This document shows positions 8,111 to 16,185 of a DNA stretch of 64,000 nucleotides, piece by piece. How positions within the stretch are numbered: the first letter of the stretch is position 1; each line of letters opens with the position of its first letter. Made by a program: the position numbers and the translations under genes. Below the pieces are notes generated by a model. It did no database searches and was not told the DNA's origin. It worked only from the letters and a program-made list of their open reading frames with translations. Source of the DNA: Paenibacillus aestuarii (GTDB lineage Bacteria; Bacillota; Bacilli; Paenibacillales; NBRC-103111); NCBI RefSeq assembly GCF_027789125.1, contig NZ_JAQFVF010000026.1:62001-126000 (forward strand), in the 5' to 3' direction.

Positions 8111-9835
8111 TTGCATATCAGGCAGTCGATCCGGTTCAAGTTATCGCTGCTTTTCTTCATCACAATCGTCATCCCCATCGTCGGCGTTGTGACACAGCTG
8201 CCTTCGTACTATATGAATCTGATCAAAAAACAAGAGTCCTCTCTGCTTGAGGGGACTCTAACTGCACTTACCTTCGATATTGAGACGTATCAAGACGATT
8301 TGGAACGCATGACGGTCACCCCGTATTTAAACGATGAGGTGATGCGCTCTCTCAAACTCAAATCTACCTTCCAATGGCAGCTTTTATCCCCCTATGAGCA
8401 GTATCAAGCTGAAGAAGTGCTGCATAATACGCTGCCCAAATCCTTTACAAATATGAGAAAAGATATTCTGGGAACGATCCTGCTTCCTATGGATGGCTCT
8501 GTCTACATCACGCCCCCTTACAGTTATTCGGACAAAGTGTTGAAAGGGTTCCCTTTTGATAAGCAAGATTGGTATATTAAGGCGCTGAAGGCAGACGGCG
8601 ATGTCGCGTTCATCAGTGTCCACAAGCAAAATTATTTGGATGGCGGCGGAGAAGAGGTGTTTTCCGTAGCCAGACTGATCAAGGATCCCGACTCCAGAAG
8701 GCCGCTCGGCATCATTATGGCGGATGCGGACACCGATGTACTGGAAAAAATTATGCAGGGCATCCGCTTAAATCAGGGCTCCATTGCGGTTATCCTGGAT
8801 GATAACAATCAAATGATCTACGCAAACTCCCCAATTTCGAAGGATTTGCAGCAGCAGGTTGCTTCTGGTAATCAACGTGCTTCGGAGAACGATGACTCGT
8901 ATCAGGTGATCAGCGAGACGATTCCTCGTTCGAACTGGAAAATTGCCGTTCTCTCACCGGAGACGTTCATGAACATGCATCTGCGCCGGGTATATGCGGT
9001 CGGAATCGCCATTGCGGCAGCCGGCTTGCTTGTCGCTTTGATCCTGTATTTCACGGTTTCTCACTGGATGGTAATGCCTTTCAAGCGAATGATTCAGGTC
9101 ATGAAACGTGTGCAGCGCGGAGATATGCATACGTTCTATGAAGTGAAGGGAAATGACGAAATTTCCCAATTGGGCCGAAGTCTAAATACGATGATTTTCA
9201 AGCTTGACGAGCTGATTGATCGGGAATACAAGGCAGTGCTGGGTCAACGGAATGCAGAGTACCGGGCTTTGCAATCGCAAATTCAGCCGCATTTTCTTTA
9301 TAATACATTGAATGGTTTTATCGGTTTGAATCGTACAGGTAAGAGCATGCTGCTGGAACGCGCAATTTTATCGCTCAGCGGAATGCTCAGGTACACACTG
9401 GAGCATAAGGATATCGCCATGCTGCAGGAGGAAATGGACTTCCTGGAGAAGTATTGCGAGCTCCAGCAGATTCGTTTCCCTGAGAAGCTGGACGTCCGCT
9501 TGTTCTGCGATCCGCAAGCGCTTTCGATTCAAATCCCCAAGCTGCTGCTGCAGCCGATTGTAGAGAACGCCATTATACATGGCATCGAGCCGAGTGACCG
9601 GTCCTGCGAACTCACGGTAGATATTGCCATAATGGAGCCGGATTTGATCATTCGTATCTGCGATAACGGCTTAGGATTTGATGAAAGCAAAGCGAAGGTA
9701 GCCGTAGGTATCAGCAATGTCAGGGAGCGTTTGCGGCTGGCTTTTGAGGATGCGGTTATGACCGTAAAAAGCAGCCCGGCTGAAGGGACAGAGGTCCGCA
9801 TGCAAATCCCATTGAAGGATGTGAGTCGAGCATGA
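8111..9835 (+). CDS. Sensor histidine kinase, YesM type
   Basis: A 574-residue membrane kinase. It has one transmembrane segment near residues 10-30, an extracellular sensor of Cache type to about residue 290, a second transmembrane segment (GIAIAAAGLLVALILYF) and HAMP. The His kinase domain has His394 in QPHFLYNTLN, an N-box in QPIVENAIIHG and a G-box in CDNGLGF. YesM kinases sense external sugars or binding-protein complexes and phosphorylate an AraC-type regulator, here the next gene, which overlaps by four bases. The only start covering the first membrane segment is TTG 8111, and AAGGAGG ends just 2 nt before it. That spacing is very short, so the start is less certain than the gene. Confidence 0.92.
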   Translation: MHIRQSIRFKLSLLFFITIVIPIVGVVTQLPSYYMNLIKKQESSLLEGTLTALTFDIETYQDDLERMTVTPYLNDEVMRSLKLKSTFQWQLLSPYEQYQAEEVLHNTLPKSFTNMRKDILGTILLPMDGSVYITPPYSYSDKVLKGFPFDKQDWYIKALKADGDVAFISVHKQNYLDGGGEEVFSVARLIKDPDSRRPLGIIMADADTDVLEKIMQGIRLNQGSIAVILDDNNQMIYANSPISKDLQQQVASGNQRASENDDSYQVISETIPRSNWKIAVLSPETFMNMHLRRVYAVGIAIAAAGLLVALILYFTVSHWMVMPFKRMIQVMKRVQRGDMHTFYEVKGNDEISQLGRSLNTMIFKLDELIDREYKAVLGQRNAEYRALQSQIQPHFLYNTLNGFIGLNRTGKSMLLERAILSLSGMLRYTLEHKDIAMLQEEMDFLEKYCELQQIRFPEKLDVRLFCDPQALSIQIPKLLLQPIVENAIIHGIEPSDRSCELTVDIAIMEPDLIIRICDNGLGFDESKAKVAVGISNVRERLRLAFEDAVMTVKSSPAEGTEVRMQIPLKDVSRA

Positions 9836-11337
9836 AGTTGATTGTTGCTGATGATGAGAGTCTAATTAGGGCAAGTTTGGTCAGCATGATCCAGGATATG
9901 GAATCCGAATGGGATATTGTGGGGGAGGCAACCAACGGCGAGGAGCTTATCGAGCTGGTGAAACAGCATAAGCCGGGCGTCGTCATTGTTGATATCCGCA
10001 TGCCGAAGTTGAATGGATTGGAAGCGATGCGTGCGGGGAAAGACATTTCACCCTGCACCAAGTGGATTATTTTGAGCGGATTTTCTGATTTTGCTTATGC
10101 CCAGGAAGCGTTGAAACTAGGGGCTTCCGAATATTTGCTCAAACCTGTCGACCCCGTTGAGCTGGAAAAGGCGCTCCATCAAACGGCGAAGTACGATTTG
10201 GAATTCATGCGGCTATTGAATCAGCAGTTCGAAAACAGCTTATTTGCCCTCTGTCACGGATTGACCTCTTTGCGATCTGAAGATCGGAATAGCTTGTTCT
10301 ATCGGGGCTTTTTCGTTGGAGCATCCATTGTCTTTGATACGGCTAAACAAGGCAATGAGATCCCGGACCTTACATGCCAAATGTACGATGACCTTCGCAA
10401 GGGCATGAATGACGCATTGATTCACGGCAACCAGTTTGCTTTGCTGGCTTTGCCTAATGGTGAATTGGCCACAGTAGGCGCTTGGGATCCGAACACGGGC
10501 GCCGGAGGCAAGGAGCGGGTGCAGCGCTTTTTTCAATGGTTGGAGCTCAAGGCGGCTTGTTATCATCCCGACGTGCAGATCACCGTTCTTCGTACATGCG
10601 AATGCCTAGGGTTTGAACAATTGAATGTACAGCTTCAACAACTGCAGAGCAGGAGCAGCTTGCGCGCTTTATGCGGAGTGGGCGGCACGATTGCCAGGAG
10701 TGATCTGGAGGCGGCGTCAGGCTCTCCGCATAAAACAAAGCTAAGCGGCCTGTTAAACAGTCTCAAGCATCACTTGCAGGCCAGGAACTTTTTGAATTAT
10801 CAGGCTGCGGTGAACGAACTGGAGCATGTTTTGCTGAACAAGGAACTGCTTTCTCCTGAGGAAAAGCGCTCGGTCAATCGATTCTTGAGCTTTACAGTCG
10901 GTGTTTCACTGGTGGAAGACGCCAGTCCCGATGTGATGATCCGCAGTCTGAGACAATTAGGAGAAACCGTACTGCTGGACAAGAAGCAAAAAGATCCGCT
11001 TGCCGGGGATTTGGCGGAGCAGGTGATCCAGTATATTGAGAATCATTATATGGACGATATCGGGATCGGGCAAATTGCCCATCAATTACAAGTGACGGCT
11101 AATCACCTAAGCATGGTTTTCCATAAAAAAGCGGGTGTTACATTTGTCAAATACGTAACGAACATCCGCATGCAGAAAGCGAAGGAACTGCTGCTGAATA
11201 CGAATCTGCAGGTCAAACAAATTGCCGAACAAGTCGGTTATTACAGCACACGGCATTTTACGAAGCTATTTACAGAGCATTATGACAGTTATCCGTCCGA
11301 TTACAGGAAGATTCATTTGGGTAATGTAATGAAGTGA
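9832..11337 (+). CDS. Response regulator, YesN type (REC + AraC HTH)
   Basis: A 501-residue cytosolic regulator. The receiver domain (1-120) has acidic pair DD7-8, phosphoacceptor Asp54 in VIVDIRMPKLNG and the Lys in LLKPVDP. A poorly conserved middle is followed by a C-terminal AraC double helix-turn-helix (about 400-500; IGQIAHQLQVTANHLSMVF and IAEQVGYYSTRHFTKLF). It starts inside the kinase stop (ATGA), so the two form one pair. By position it should activate the adjoining importer and catabolic genes. It ends the sugar locus and is followed by a terminator. Confidence 0.94.
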   Translation: MKLIVADDESLIRASLVSMIQDMESEWDIVGEATNGEELIELVKQHKPGVVIVDIRMPKLNGLEAMRAGKDISPCTKWIILSGFSDFAYAQEALKLGASEYLLKPVDPVELEKALHQTAKYDLEFMRLLNQQFENSLFALCHGLTSLRSEDRNSLFYRGFFVGASIVFDTAKQGNEIPDLTCQMYDDLRKGMNDALIHGNQFALLALPNGELATVGAWDPNTGAGGKERVQRFFQWLELKAACYHPDVQITVLRTCECLGFEQLNVQLQQLQSRSSLRALCGVGGTIARSDLEAASGSPHKTKLSGLLNSLKHHLQARNFLNYQAAVNELEHVLLNKELLSPEEKRSVNRFLSFTVGVSLVEDASPDVMIRSLRQLGETVLLDKKQKDPLAGDLAEQVIQYIENHYMDDIGIGQIAHQLQVTANHLSMVFHKKAGVTFVKYVTNIRMQKAKELLLNTNLQVKQIAEQVGYYSTRHFTKLFTEHYDSYPSDYRKIHLGNVMK

Positions 11338-11382
11338 TAATGTCGATGTCGAGATAACTTTATTATGTTCGATTTGTATAAA

Positions 11383-11417
11383 AATAAACGGCAGCCGCCA
11401 AGCGGTTGCCGTTTATT
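11383..11417. terminator. Bidirectional terminator
   Basis: A long inverted repeat, AATAAACGGCA-G-CCGC, loop CAA, GCGG-T-TGCCGTTTATT, lies between the rightward response regulator and the leftward glutathione peroxidase gene. The A/T-rich arms provide a T-tract in either direction, so it can serve both convergent genes. Confidence 0.85.
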
Positions 11418-11428
11418 GCTGAATACTG

Positions 11429-11905
11429 TTATAGCAATTTTTTCAGATCTTCGACGATCGCGGAAGGCTTGTCAGTCGAACCGTAACGTTTTACAACATT
11501 GCCTCGACGATCAACAAGAAACTTGGTGAAATTCCATTTTATCGACTCAGAGCCCAGCACGCCTTTGGCTTCTTTCTTTAAAAAGCTATAAAGTGGATCC
11601 GCATTCGGGCCATTGACATCAATCTTATCGAAGAGCGGGAAGGTTACGCCAAAGTTAATCTCGCAAAAGCTTTGGATTTCTTCATTGTCTCCTTTCTCGC
11701 CGCTGCCGAACTGATTGCAGGGAAAGCCGAGGATTTCAAGACCACTGTCCTTGTATTGCTTATATATCTCTTGAAGCTCTTTGAATTGTGGAGTAAATGC
11801 ACATTTACTTGCCGTATTCACAATCAGCATGACTTTGTCTCGATAGTCGCCAATTGATTTTTGTTGGCCTTTTGCAGTTTTTACATTGAAATTATAGATG
11901 GACAT
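11429..11905 (-). CDS. Glutathione peroxidase-family (thiol) peroxidase
   Basis: A 158-residue GPx-type peroxidase that reduces hydrogen peroxide or organic hydroperoxides. The peroxidatic residue is Cys35 in TASKCAFTPQ (Cys rather than selenocysteine). The catalytic Gln is in FPCNQFGSGE, Trp/Asn are in KWNFTKF, and a further Cys in FCEINF fits a thioredoxin-type resolving Cys. The frame extends upstream to 11977, but ATG 11905 is preceded by AGGAGG and begins MSIYNFNV, the normal family start. It is divergent from an OhrR-like peroxide sensor across an AT-rich interval with an operator-like repeat, so it is probably induced by peroxide. Confidence 0.93.
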   Translation of the reverse strand: MSIYNFNVKTAKGQQKSIGDYRDKVMLIVNTASKCAFTPQFKELQEIYKQYKDSGLEILGFPCNQFGSGEKGDNEEIQSFCEINFGVTFPLFDKIDVNGPNADPLYSFLKKEAKGVLGSESIKWNFTKFLVDRRGNVVKRYGSTDKPSAIVEDLKKLL

Positions 11906-12141
11906 AAGATTCAATCCTCCTGAAAATATATTTTGTAAAATTATATTGTGTAAAACCTTATGAGTTGAATTGTACACTTGGGATGTGTTATTGTCAATTG
12001 AATTGTTATAAATTTAATTTTGTAAAATTTAGAATGAGGCTATTTTTAACAACCTTCTATATATAACGAGAAATTAAATTGTGATAAATAAATAGATTGA
12101 GTGTTAGAATGTAAATAATCTAAATAATAGGGGGAATTGTG
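11906..12141. other. Divergent AT-rich regulatory interval
   Basis: About 235 bp between the peroxidase and ohrR-like genes, very AT-rich, with no coding sequence. It should hold both divergent promoters. The clearest element is the inverted repeat at 11995-12005, listed separately. Confidence 0.6.
11995..12005. promoter_or_regulatory. Candidate OhrR operator
   Basis: CAATT-G-AATTG is a perfect inverted repeat around one base and resembles the core of the OhrR box (TACAATT/AATTGTA). Flanking bases fit only partly. It lies between the peroxidase gene and the MarR/OhrR-type gene. Other half-site-like AATTGTA stretches occur nearby (AATTGTACA at 11968-11976). Confidence 0.45.
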
Positions 12142-12594
12142 ATGGATAATAAAGATGAAATGAAGCTTGAAGATATGCTCTGTTTCACGGTCTATGCCAC
12201 TTCCCGTGAATTAACGCGTATATATCGGCCTGTTCTGGAGAAGTTTGGCCTTACGTATCCACAATATTTAGTGATGGTCGTGCTCTGGGAAACAGGGACA
12301 AGCACTGTAACGGAGCTTGGTGATAGATTGCTGCTGGATTCCGGTACTTTGACACCGCTGCTGAAGCGGCTACAGGAATCCGGTCTCGTGATCCGCAAAC
12401 GGTCTATAGCGGATGAAAGGAAGGTCGAGATCGGGCTAACGGACAAAGGGGCATCATTGAGGGAACAGATGTCGCAGGTATCGATCCATATTTTCGCTGA
12501 AATATGCGGTTCTTTTGAAAAATATGTACAATCATTAAGCCAGCTTAAAGATTTGCTAGCCAGGACCAATGAAATTGCACGCCGTGCAGAATAA
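12142..12594 (+). CDS. ohrR: OhrR-type MarR-family organic-peroxide sensor/repressor
   Basis: A 150-residue winged-helix MarR protein with strong OhrR features. The reactive Cys14 lies in DMLCFTVYATSRELTR, followed by the Tyr-rich segment YRPVLEKFGLTYPQYL. The winged helix is around TELGDRLLLDSGTLTPLLKRL and DERKVEIGLT. In OhrR, oxidation of this Cys by organic hydroperoxides releases DNA. ATG 12142 has AGGGGGAA 5-8 nt upstream; GTG 12139 is an alternative. No ohrA-type osmotically inducible peroxidase is adjacent. The divergent GPx-family peroxidase is the likely target instead. Confidence 0.88.
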   Translation: MDNKDEMKLEDMLCFTVYATSRELTRIYRPVLEKFGLTYPQYLVMVVLWETGTSTVTELGDRLLLDSGTLTPLLKRLQESGLVIRKRSIADERKVEIGLTDKGASLREQMSQVSIHIFAEICGSFEKYVQSLSQLKDLLARTNEIARRAE

Positions 12595-12630
12595 GGGGAC
12601 CACGGTATAATAATCGCTACGAGAAAATAA

Positions 12631-12677
12631 ACGAGCCGGAATCTTGCATCTAGCGAGATTCGGCTCGTTACTTTTTT
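12631..12677 (+). terminator. Terminator after ohrR
   Basis: An inverted repeat ACGAGCCGGAATCT / AGATTCGGCTCGT with a roughly 10-nt loop is followed by TACTTTTTT, a good intrinsic terminator for the repressor gene. Confidence 0.85.
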
Positions 12678-12757
12678 GAGAACTGCGACCACAACACCAC
12701 CATTTTCATGTAAGATAGAACCAAGATCATTATTTTAGAAAAAGGAAGTGCTTCGAA

Positions 12758-13984
12758 TTGGAATTCTCGTGGAAACGGAATCTGTTCGTCTTATGGACCG
12801 GGACTTTTCTGGTCGGTATGGCTTATTCGGTCTCGATTCCGTTTATGTCCATTTTTCTGCAAAACGATTTGGGCGTGCAAGACCATTTGGAGGCATGGAC
12901 GGGAGTCGTACTAGCTGTAACGTTCCTGGCCAGCTCCTTGATTGCACCATTTTGGGGCTCCGTCGCTGACAAGCACGGCCGGAAGCTGATGATGCTGCGG
13001 GCGGGACTCTGCTTATCGCTCGCTTATTTCTTGTATTTTCTCGTTCAAAATCCATACGAGCTAATCGCAGCAAGAATATTGGAGGGCTTACTGGCAGGGT
13101 ATATTCCGTCCGCTATCGCTTTAGTGGCCACGAACACGCCCGAGAAGCATGTCGGCTACGCGCTCGGCATCATCTCGACGGCTACGGCCACTTCGTCCAT
13201 CTTGGGTCCATTGACTGGAGGCGTCGTCAGTCACCTGGTCGGACCGCGAGATACTTTTCTCATCGCAGGCGTTATGGTACTTATCGCATTCCTGATTGCG
13301 TTGTTTGGCGTGCAAGAGCCGTCCTTCAAGAAAATGGAGGCAAAGCGTTCCTCTGTGATCAATGACCTCAAGTCCGCCGCTGCTAACCGTTCATTGATGC
13401 TTGCCTTGGTGATTGTCTTTATCACCTCAACTTCCATCATGCTCATCGAGCCGCTGCTGACTGTCTATGTATTAAAGCTCGGTTCGAGTGATTCCGCGGC
13501 CTCCCTGAACGCCGGAATCATTTTCTCGGCCGTGGGCATCGCTACGCTGATCGCCTCACCGCGTTGGGGGAAGCATGGAACCAAGGTCGGTTATGAGAAA
13601 GTATTGTTTATCGGCTTAATCGGTGGAGGCATCGGAAGCGTGCTCCAAATCTTTTTCCATAATTTAATTACATTCGGGTCGCTCCGATTTGTATACGGGC
13701 TCTTTTTTGCCGCGGTCTTCCCGGCGCTAAATGCGTTCATCGCCCAGCAGACGGAACCTAGCTTCCGCAGCCGAGCGTTCGGCTTGAATCAGTCGGCCAA
13801 TCAGCTGGGCATTATGCTCGGTCCTTTGCTCGGCGGCTTTCTGGCCATCCGCTTACCAATCCCGACGATATTTGCCATTAGCGGAATCATGCTCTTAGCC
13901 GTGGCCTTGATGTTGAAATTACCGAAGTTCGCATTGCTGCAGCACCCTTCCGCGGAGAAGGAAAGATCGCAAAGTTCATCTTAG
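12758..13984 (+). CDS. MFS multidrug efflux transporter (MdtG-like)
   Basis: A 408-residue major facilitator with about 12 transmembrane helices. The family motif between helices 2 and 3 is present as GSVADKHGRKLMML, and helix 5 has the antiporter-type motif around ILGPLTGG. These point to proton-driven efflux of small hydrophobic compounds. The start is TTG 12758, about 10 nt after AAGGAAG; no ATG lies near the first helix. It stands alone between two terminators. The substrate cannot be read from sequence. Confidence 0.9.
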   Translation: MEFSWKRNLFVLWTGTFLVGMAYSVSIPFMSIFLQNDLGVQDHLEAWTGVVLAVTFLASSLIAPFWGSVADKHGRKLMMLRAGLCLSLAYFLYFLVQNPYELIAARILEGLLAGYIPSAIALVATNTPEKHVGYALGIISTATATSSILGPLTGGVVSHLVGPRDTFLIAGVMVLIAFLIALFGVQEPSFKKMEAKRSSVINDLKSAAANRSLMLALVIVFITSTSIMLIEPLLTVYVLKLGSSDSAASLNAGIIFSAVGIATLIASPRWGKHGTKVGYEKVLFIGLIGGGIGSVLQIFFHNLITFGSLRFVYGLFFAAVFPALNAFIAQQTEPSFRSRAFGLNQSANQLGIMLGPLLGGFLAIRLPIPTIFAISGIMLLAVALMLKLPKFALLQHPSAEKERSQSSS

Positions 13985-14019
13985 GAAGAAACCAATCGGT
14001 AAATATAATCGCATAACGG

Positions 14020-14055
14020 AAAGTCCTTGTCAGAAGCGACAGGGACTTTTTATTT
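14020..14055 (+). terminator. Terminator after MFS gene
   Basis: An inverted repeat AAAGTCCTTGTC / GACAGGGACTTT with a 6-nt loop is followed by TTTATTTT. Confidence 0.85.
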
Positions 14056-14189
14056 TGTCAACCGTATTCCTTTGTTCAGTAAATGTTAAGGAAACTCTCA
14101 TGGTCAATTCAGGAAGGTGAAGCATAATGAATTTATTAACGACGAACACAATGGTTCTCTATGAGAGGATTTTAATAGGAGGAACGAAT

Positions 14190-14531
14190 GTGAAACAATC
14201 CAAATGGTTTAAATGGCAGGTAGGCATGATTGCTTCGGTAACGGCAGCTTTTCTCTTCCATGAAGTGAAAGCAAGTCCAGCATTTGCGCAAGCGACGACA
14301 GCAGCCAATAACGGCACCACAGACACAAAGGTGACAGCAGATGCAGGGTCACAAGATGATATGGATCGCTGGGCTAGTCAAATCGTATCCGGCAATAGCG
14401 AGACGTCGGGTGTTTCTGGCTCAACGGATCTGAGCTCCAGCAATCAGCAAAGCGATTTATCCGACAGGGAGAGCAGCAGCTCGAGCAGCAGCTCGCAAAC
14501 GTTCTCGCACTCGCGAACTGGAAGGTCGTAA
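14190..14531 (+). CDS. Small exported Ser-rich protein of unknown function, in flavin redox locus
   Basis: A 113-residue protein starting at GTG 14190, with AGGAGG at 14177-14182 at ideal spacing. An upstream ATG (14127) adds 21 residues but would bury the signal. The N-terminus MKQSKWFKWQVGMIASV is a basic plus hydrophobic export signal ending near SPAFAQA. The rest is low-complexity, rich in Ser, Thr, Asp and Gln, and finishes in a run of Ser (polar SS..SS) and RTGRS. No domain is recognised. A segment SGSTDLS loosely resembles the SGATxS flavinylation motif but lacks the Ala. The stop overlaps the ApbE start by one base (TAATG). It may be an exported redox or tether protein; no function is assigned. 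Confidence 0.72.
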   Translation: MKQSKWFKWQVGMIASVTAAFLFHEVKASPAFAQATTAANNGTTDTKVTADAGSQDDMDRWASQIVSGNSETSGVSGSTDLSSSNQQSDLSDRESSSSSSSSQTFSHSRTGRS

Positions 14532-15538
14532 TGATAATGACACATGGCAGATATGAACATAGTTTCCGCGCTATGAATACACGGATCGAATTTAAGTTTC
14601 AGGCAGCGGCGAGCGGAGTGGAGCCATTACTTCTCTTAACGCAAAATTGGTTTGAGACGGTCGAACAGCGATTTAGTCGATTTCGGATGGATAGTGAGCT
14701 GTGTTACTTGAATAGGGCGAATGGCGAAACCTGCTTAGTATCCGACCACATGCTGGAGGTGTTACAGCTCGCGGAGGTGTACCGCATCAAGACAGAGCAT
14801 GTATTCGAACCCTTTGTTCTGCAGGCCTTGGAAGGGGCGGGCTACAGCGCATCGTTCGAACAGCTGGGTGTTAACAGTCTGCAGTCGAAGCAACTCTATC
14901 ATGACCATAAGGCACTTGCCCCTTCAATTGCGATCGATGCCAGGATGAAATCTGTAAGACTGCCGGCAGGTTTGCAGTTGGATCTGGGGGGGATTGTAAA
15001 AAGTTGGGCGGTCAAGCGCCTCGCCTCTTATTTTCGAAAAAAGCGCGGCGTGGAGCAAGGGCTCCTAAACGCTGGAGGAGATCTTCTTGCATGGAGCTCT
15101 GATCCGGCGAACGGGCACCCGTGGAGCATCGAGATTGAAGATCCCTGGAACCCTGAGAAAGAGCTCGGCGTCATGAGCTGCTCCGAAAAGGCAGCCGCCA
15201 CATCCAGCAAGTTAGGTAGACGCTGGCACAACCAACAAGGAGCTCAGCATCATCTCATCGATCCTCGCACGATGCGGTCAAGCACTAGCGACACAGTGCA
15301 ATGTACAGTTATCGGCGAAGACCCGGTTGAGTGCGAGATCTGGTCCAAAACCATTTGTATTTTGGGCAGAGAAGAAGGAGCTCGGTTGCTCTTGGCACGC
15401 GCTCCTGGCTATGAAGCGCTCGTGTTTACGGAAGACCGTCAATGTCATATGTACGGGTCAAGCGCATCTATCGAGTCTAGCTGGAAGTCAGTCGATACAG
15501 GTAACTTTCATTTTCACGGTTTGATGAAGAACGGATAG
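14531..15538 (+). CDS. apbE: ApbE-family FMN transferase (divergent metal site)
   Basis: A 335-residue ApbE-like protein. ApbE attaches FMN from FAD to a Thr of exported target proteins. Family landmarks are GxMNTRIEF-like AMNTRIEF, QLDLGGIVKSWAVKR, LLNAGGDL and HHLIDPRT. In the C-terminal Mg2+ site, where the second ApbE of this window has ADAFSTAAF, this protein has CEIWSKTIC. The Asp is Glu and the Thr four residues on is Lys, so activity is uncertain. No N-terminal signal or lipobox is visible. It is coupled to the Ser-rich exported gene before it and is 11 nt from a heme membrane protein gene after it. Confidence 0.88.
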   Translation: MIMTHGRYEHSFRAMNTRIEFKFQAAASGVEPLLLLTQNWFETVEQRFSRFRMDSELCYLNRANGETCLVSDHMLEVLQLAEVYRIKTEHVFEPFVLQALEGAGYSASFEQLGVNSLQSKQLYHDHKALAPSIAIDARMKSVRLPAGLQLDLGGIVKSWAVKRLASYFRKKRGVEQGLLNAGGDLLAWSSDPANGHPWSIEIEDPWNPEKELGVMSCSEKAAATSSKLGRRWHNQQGAQHHLIDPRTMRSSTSDTVQCTVIGEDPVECEIWSKTICILGREEGARLLLARAPGYEALVFTEDRQCHMYGSSASIESSWKSVDTGNFHFHGLMKNG

Positions 15539-15549
15539 GAGGAACCACA

Positions 15550-16113
15550 ATGTTACAAACTATCATTAACTTGCCGATTTGGCAGATGATTCGCTCATTA
15601 GGCATCGTATCGTATTTGTTTCTCACCATCGGGATTTGCCTGGGGATATCCTACAGCATGCCAATTCTGCCTGCAGCCTGGAAAAAGATCATGTATAAGC
15701 TGCATAACTTTTTTACATTAGCGGGTACGGGAATCGGTTTATTGCATGGTGTGATTACAGTTATTGATGCTTATATGCCGTATACATGGAGCGAGGTTTT
15801 GATTCCTTTTACAGCGAAGCAACACCCAATTTTGAACGGGTTCGGCACGATTTCCGGTTACCTCATGTTAATCGTGATTTTCACAACAGACCTCCGCAAT
15901 AAGCTGAAGAAGTCTGTCTGGTTCGTCCTTCACTTAATGGCATATCCGTCATTTTTCATGGCTTTCATTCATGGATATTATTTGGGGACGGACACCAAAA
16001 GTTCCGCGGTTCATGCCATGTATCTCATTACAATCGCTGCAGTACTAGGTGTATCTGTGATTCGCGGCTTCGTTGCACGCAAAGTCAGAACCTCCCATCG
16101 AATATCGGTTTAA
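15550..16113 (+). CDS. Ferric-reductase-like heme-b membrane protein
   Basis: A 187-residue membrane protein with about five to six transmembrane segments. Two His pairs have the spacing known from the ferric reductase/NADPH oxidase heme domain: His52-X13-His66 and His128-X12-His141. These could hold two stacked b-hemes and carry electrons across the membrane. It lacks the FAD/NAD(P)H domain of full-length ferric reductases, so electrons must come from or go to partners, plausibly the flavinylated protein and the RnfD-like protein of this locus. It is preceded by AGGAGGAACCACA and followed by a terminator. Confidence 0.85.
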   Translation: MLQTIINLPIWQMIRSLGIVSYLFLTIGICLGISYSMPILPAAWKKIMYKLHNFFTLAGTGIGLLHGVITVIDAYMPYTWSEVLIPFTAKQHPILNGFGTISGYLMLIVIFTTDLRNKLKKSVWFVLHLMAYPSFFMAFIHGYYLGTDTKSSAVHAMYLITIAAVLGVSVIRGFVARKVRTSHRISV

Positions 16114-16114
16114 T

Positions 16115-16142
16115 AACTACCGCCTTTTTGGCGGTTATTTTT
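16115..16142 (+). terminator. Terminator after heme membrane protein
   Basis: A stem ACCGCC / GGCGGT with a 5-T loop is followed by TATTTTT. It closes the first redox transcription unit (14190-16113). Confidence 0.8.
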
Positions 16143-16185
16143 CTGTTAAAATAATCCTATAAACTGAACTGTGTATGGGGTGTTT

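Noticed and set aside
14127..14189. Upstream ATG extension of the Ser-rich exported protein
   Set aside because: It would place 21 unrelated residues before a normal export signal, and a far better ribosome site serves GTG 14190.
14474..14520. AGCAGCAGCTCGAGCAGC-like repeat as a simple-sequence repeat
   Set aside because: It is explained by a run of Ser codons and is too short and irregular to call a variable repeat.
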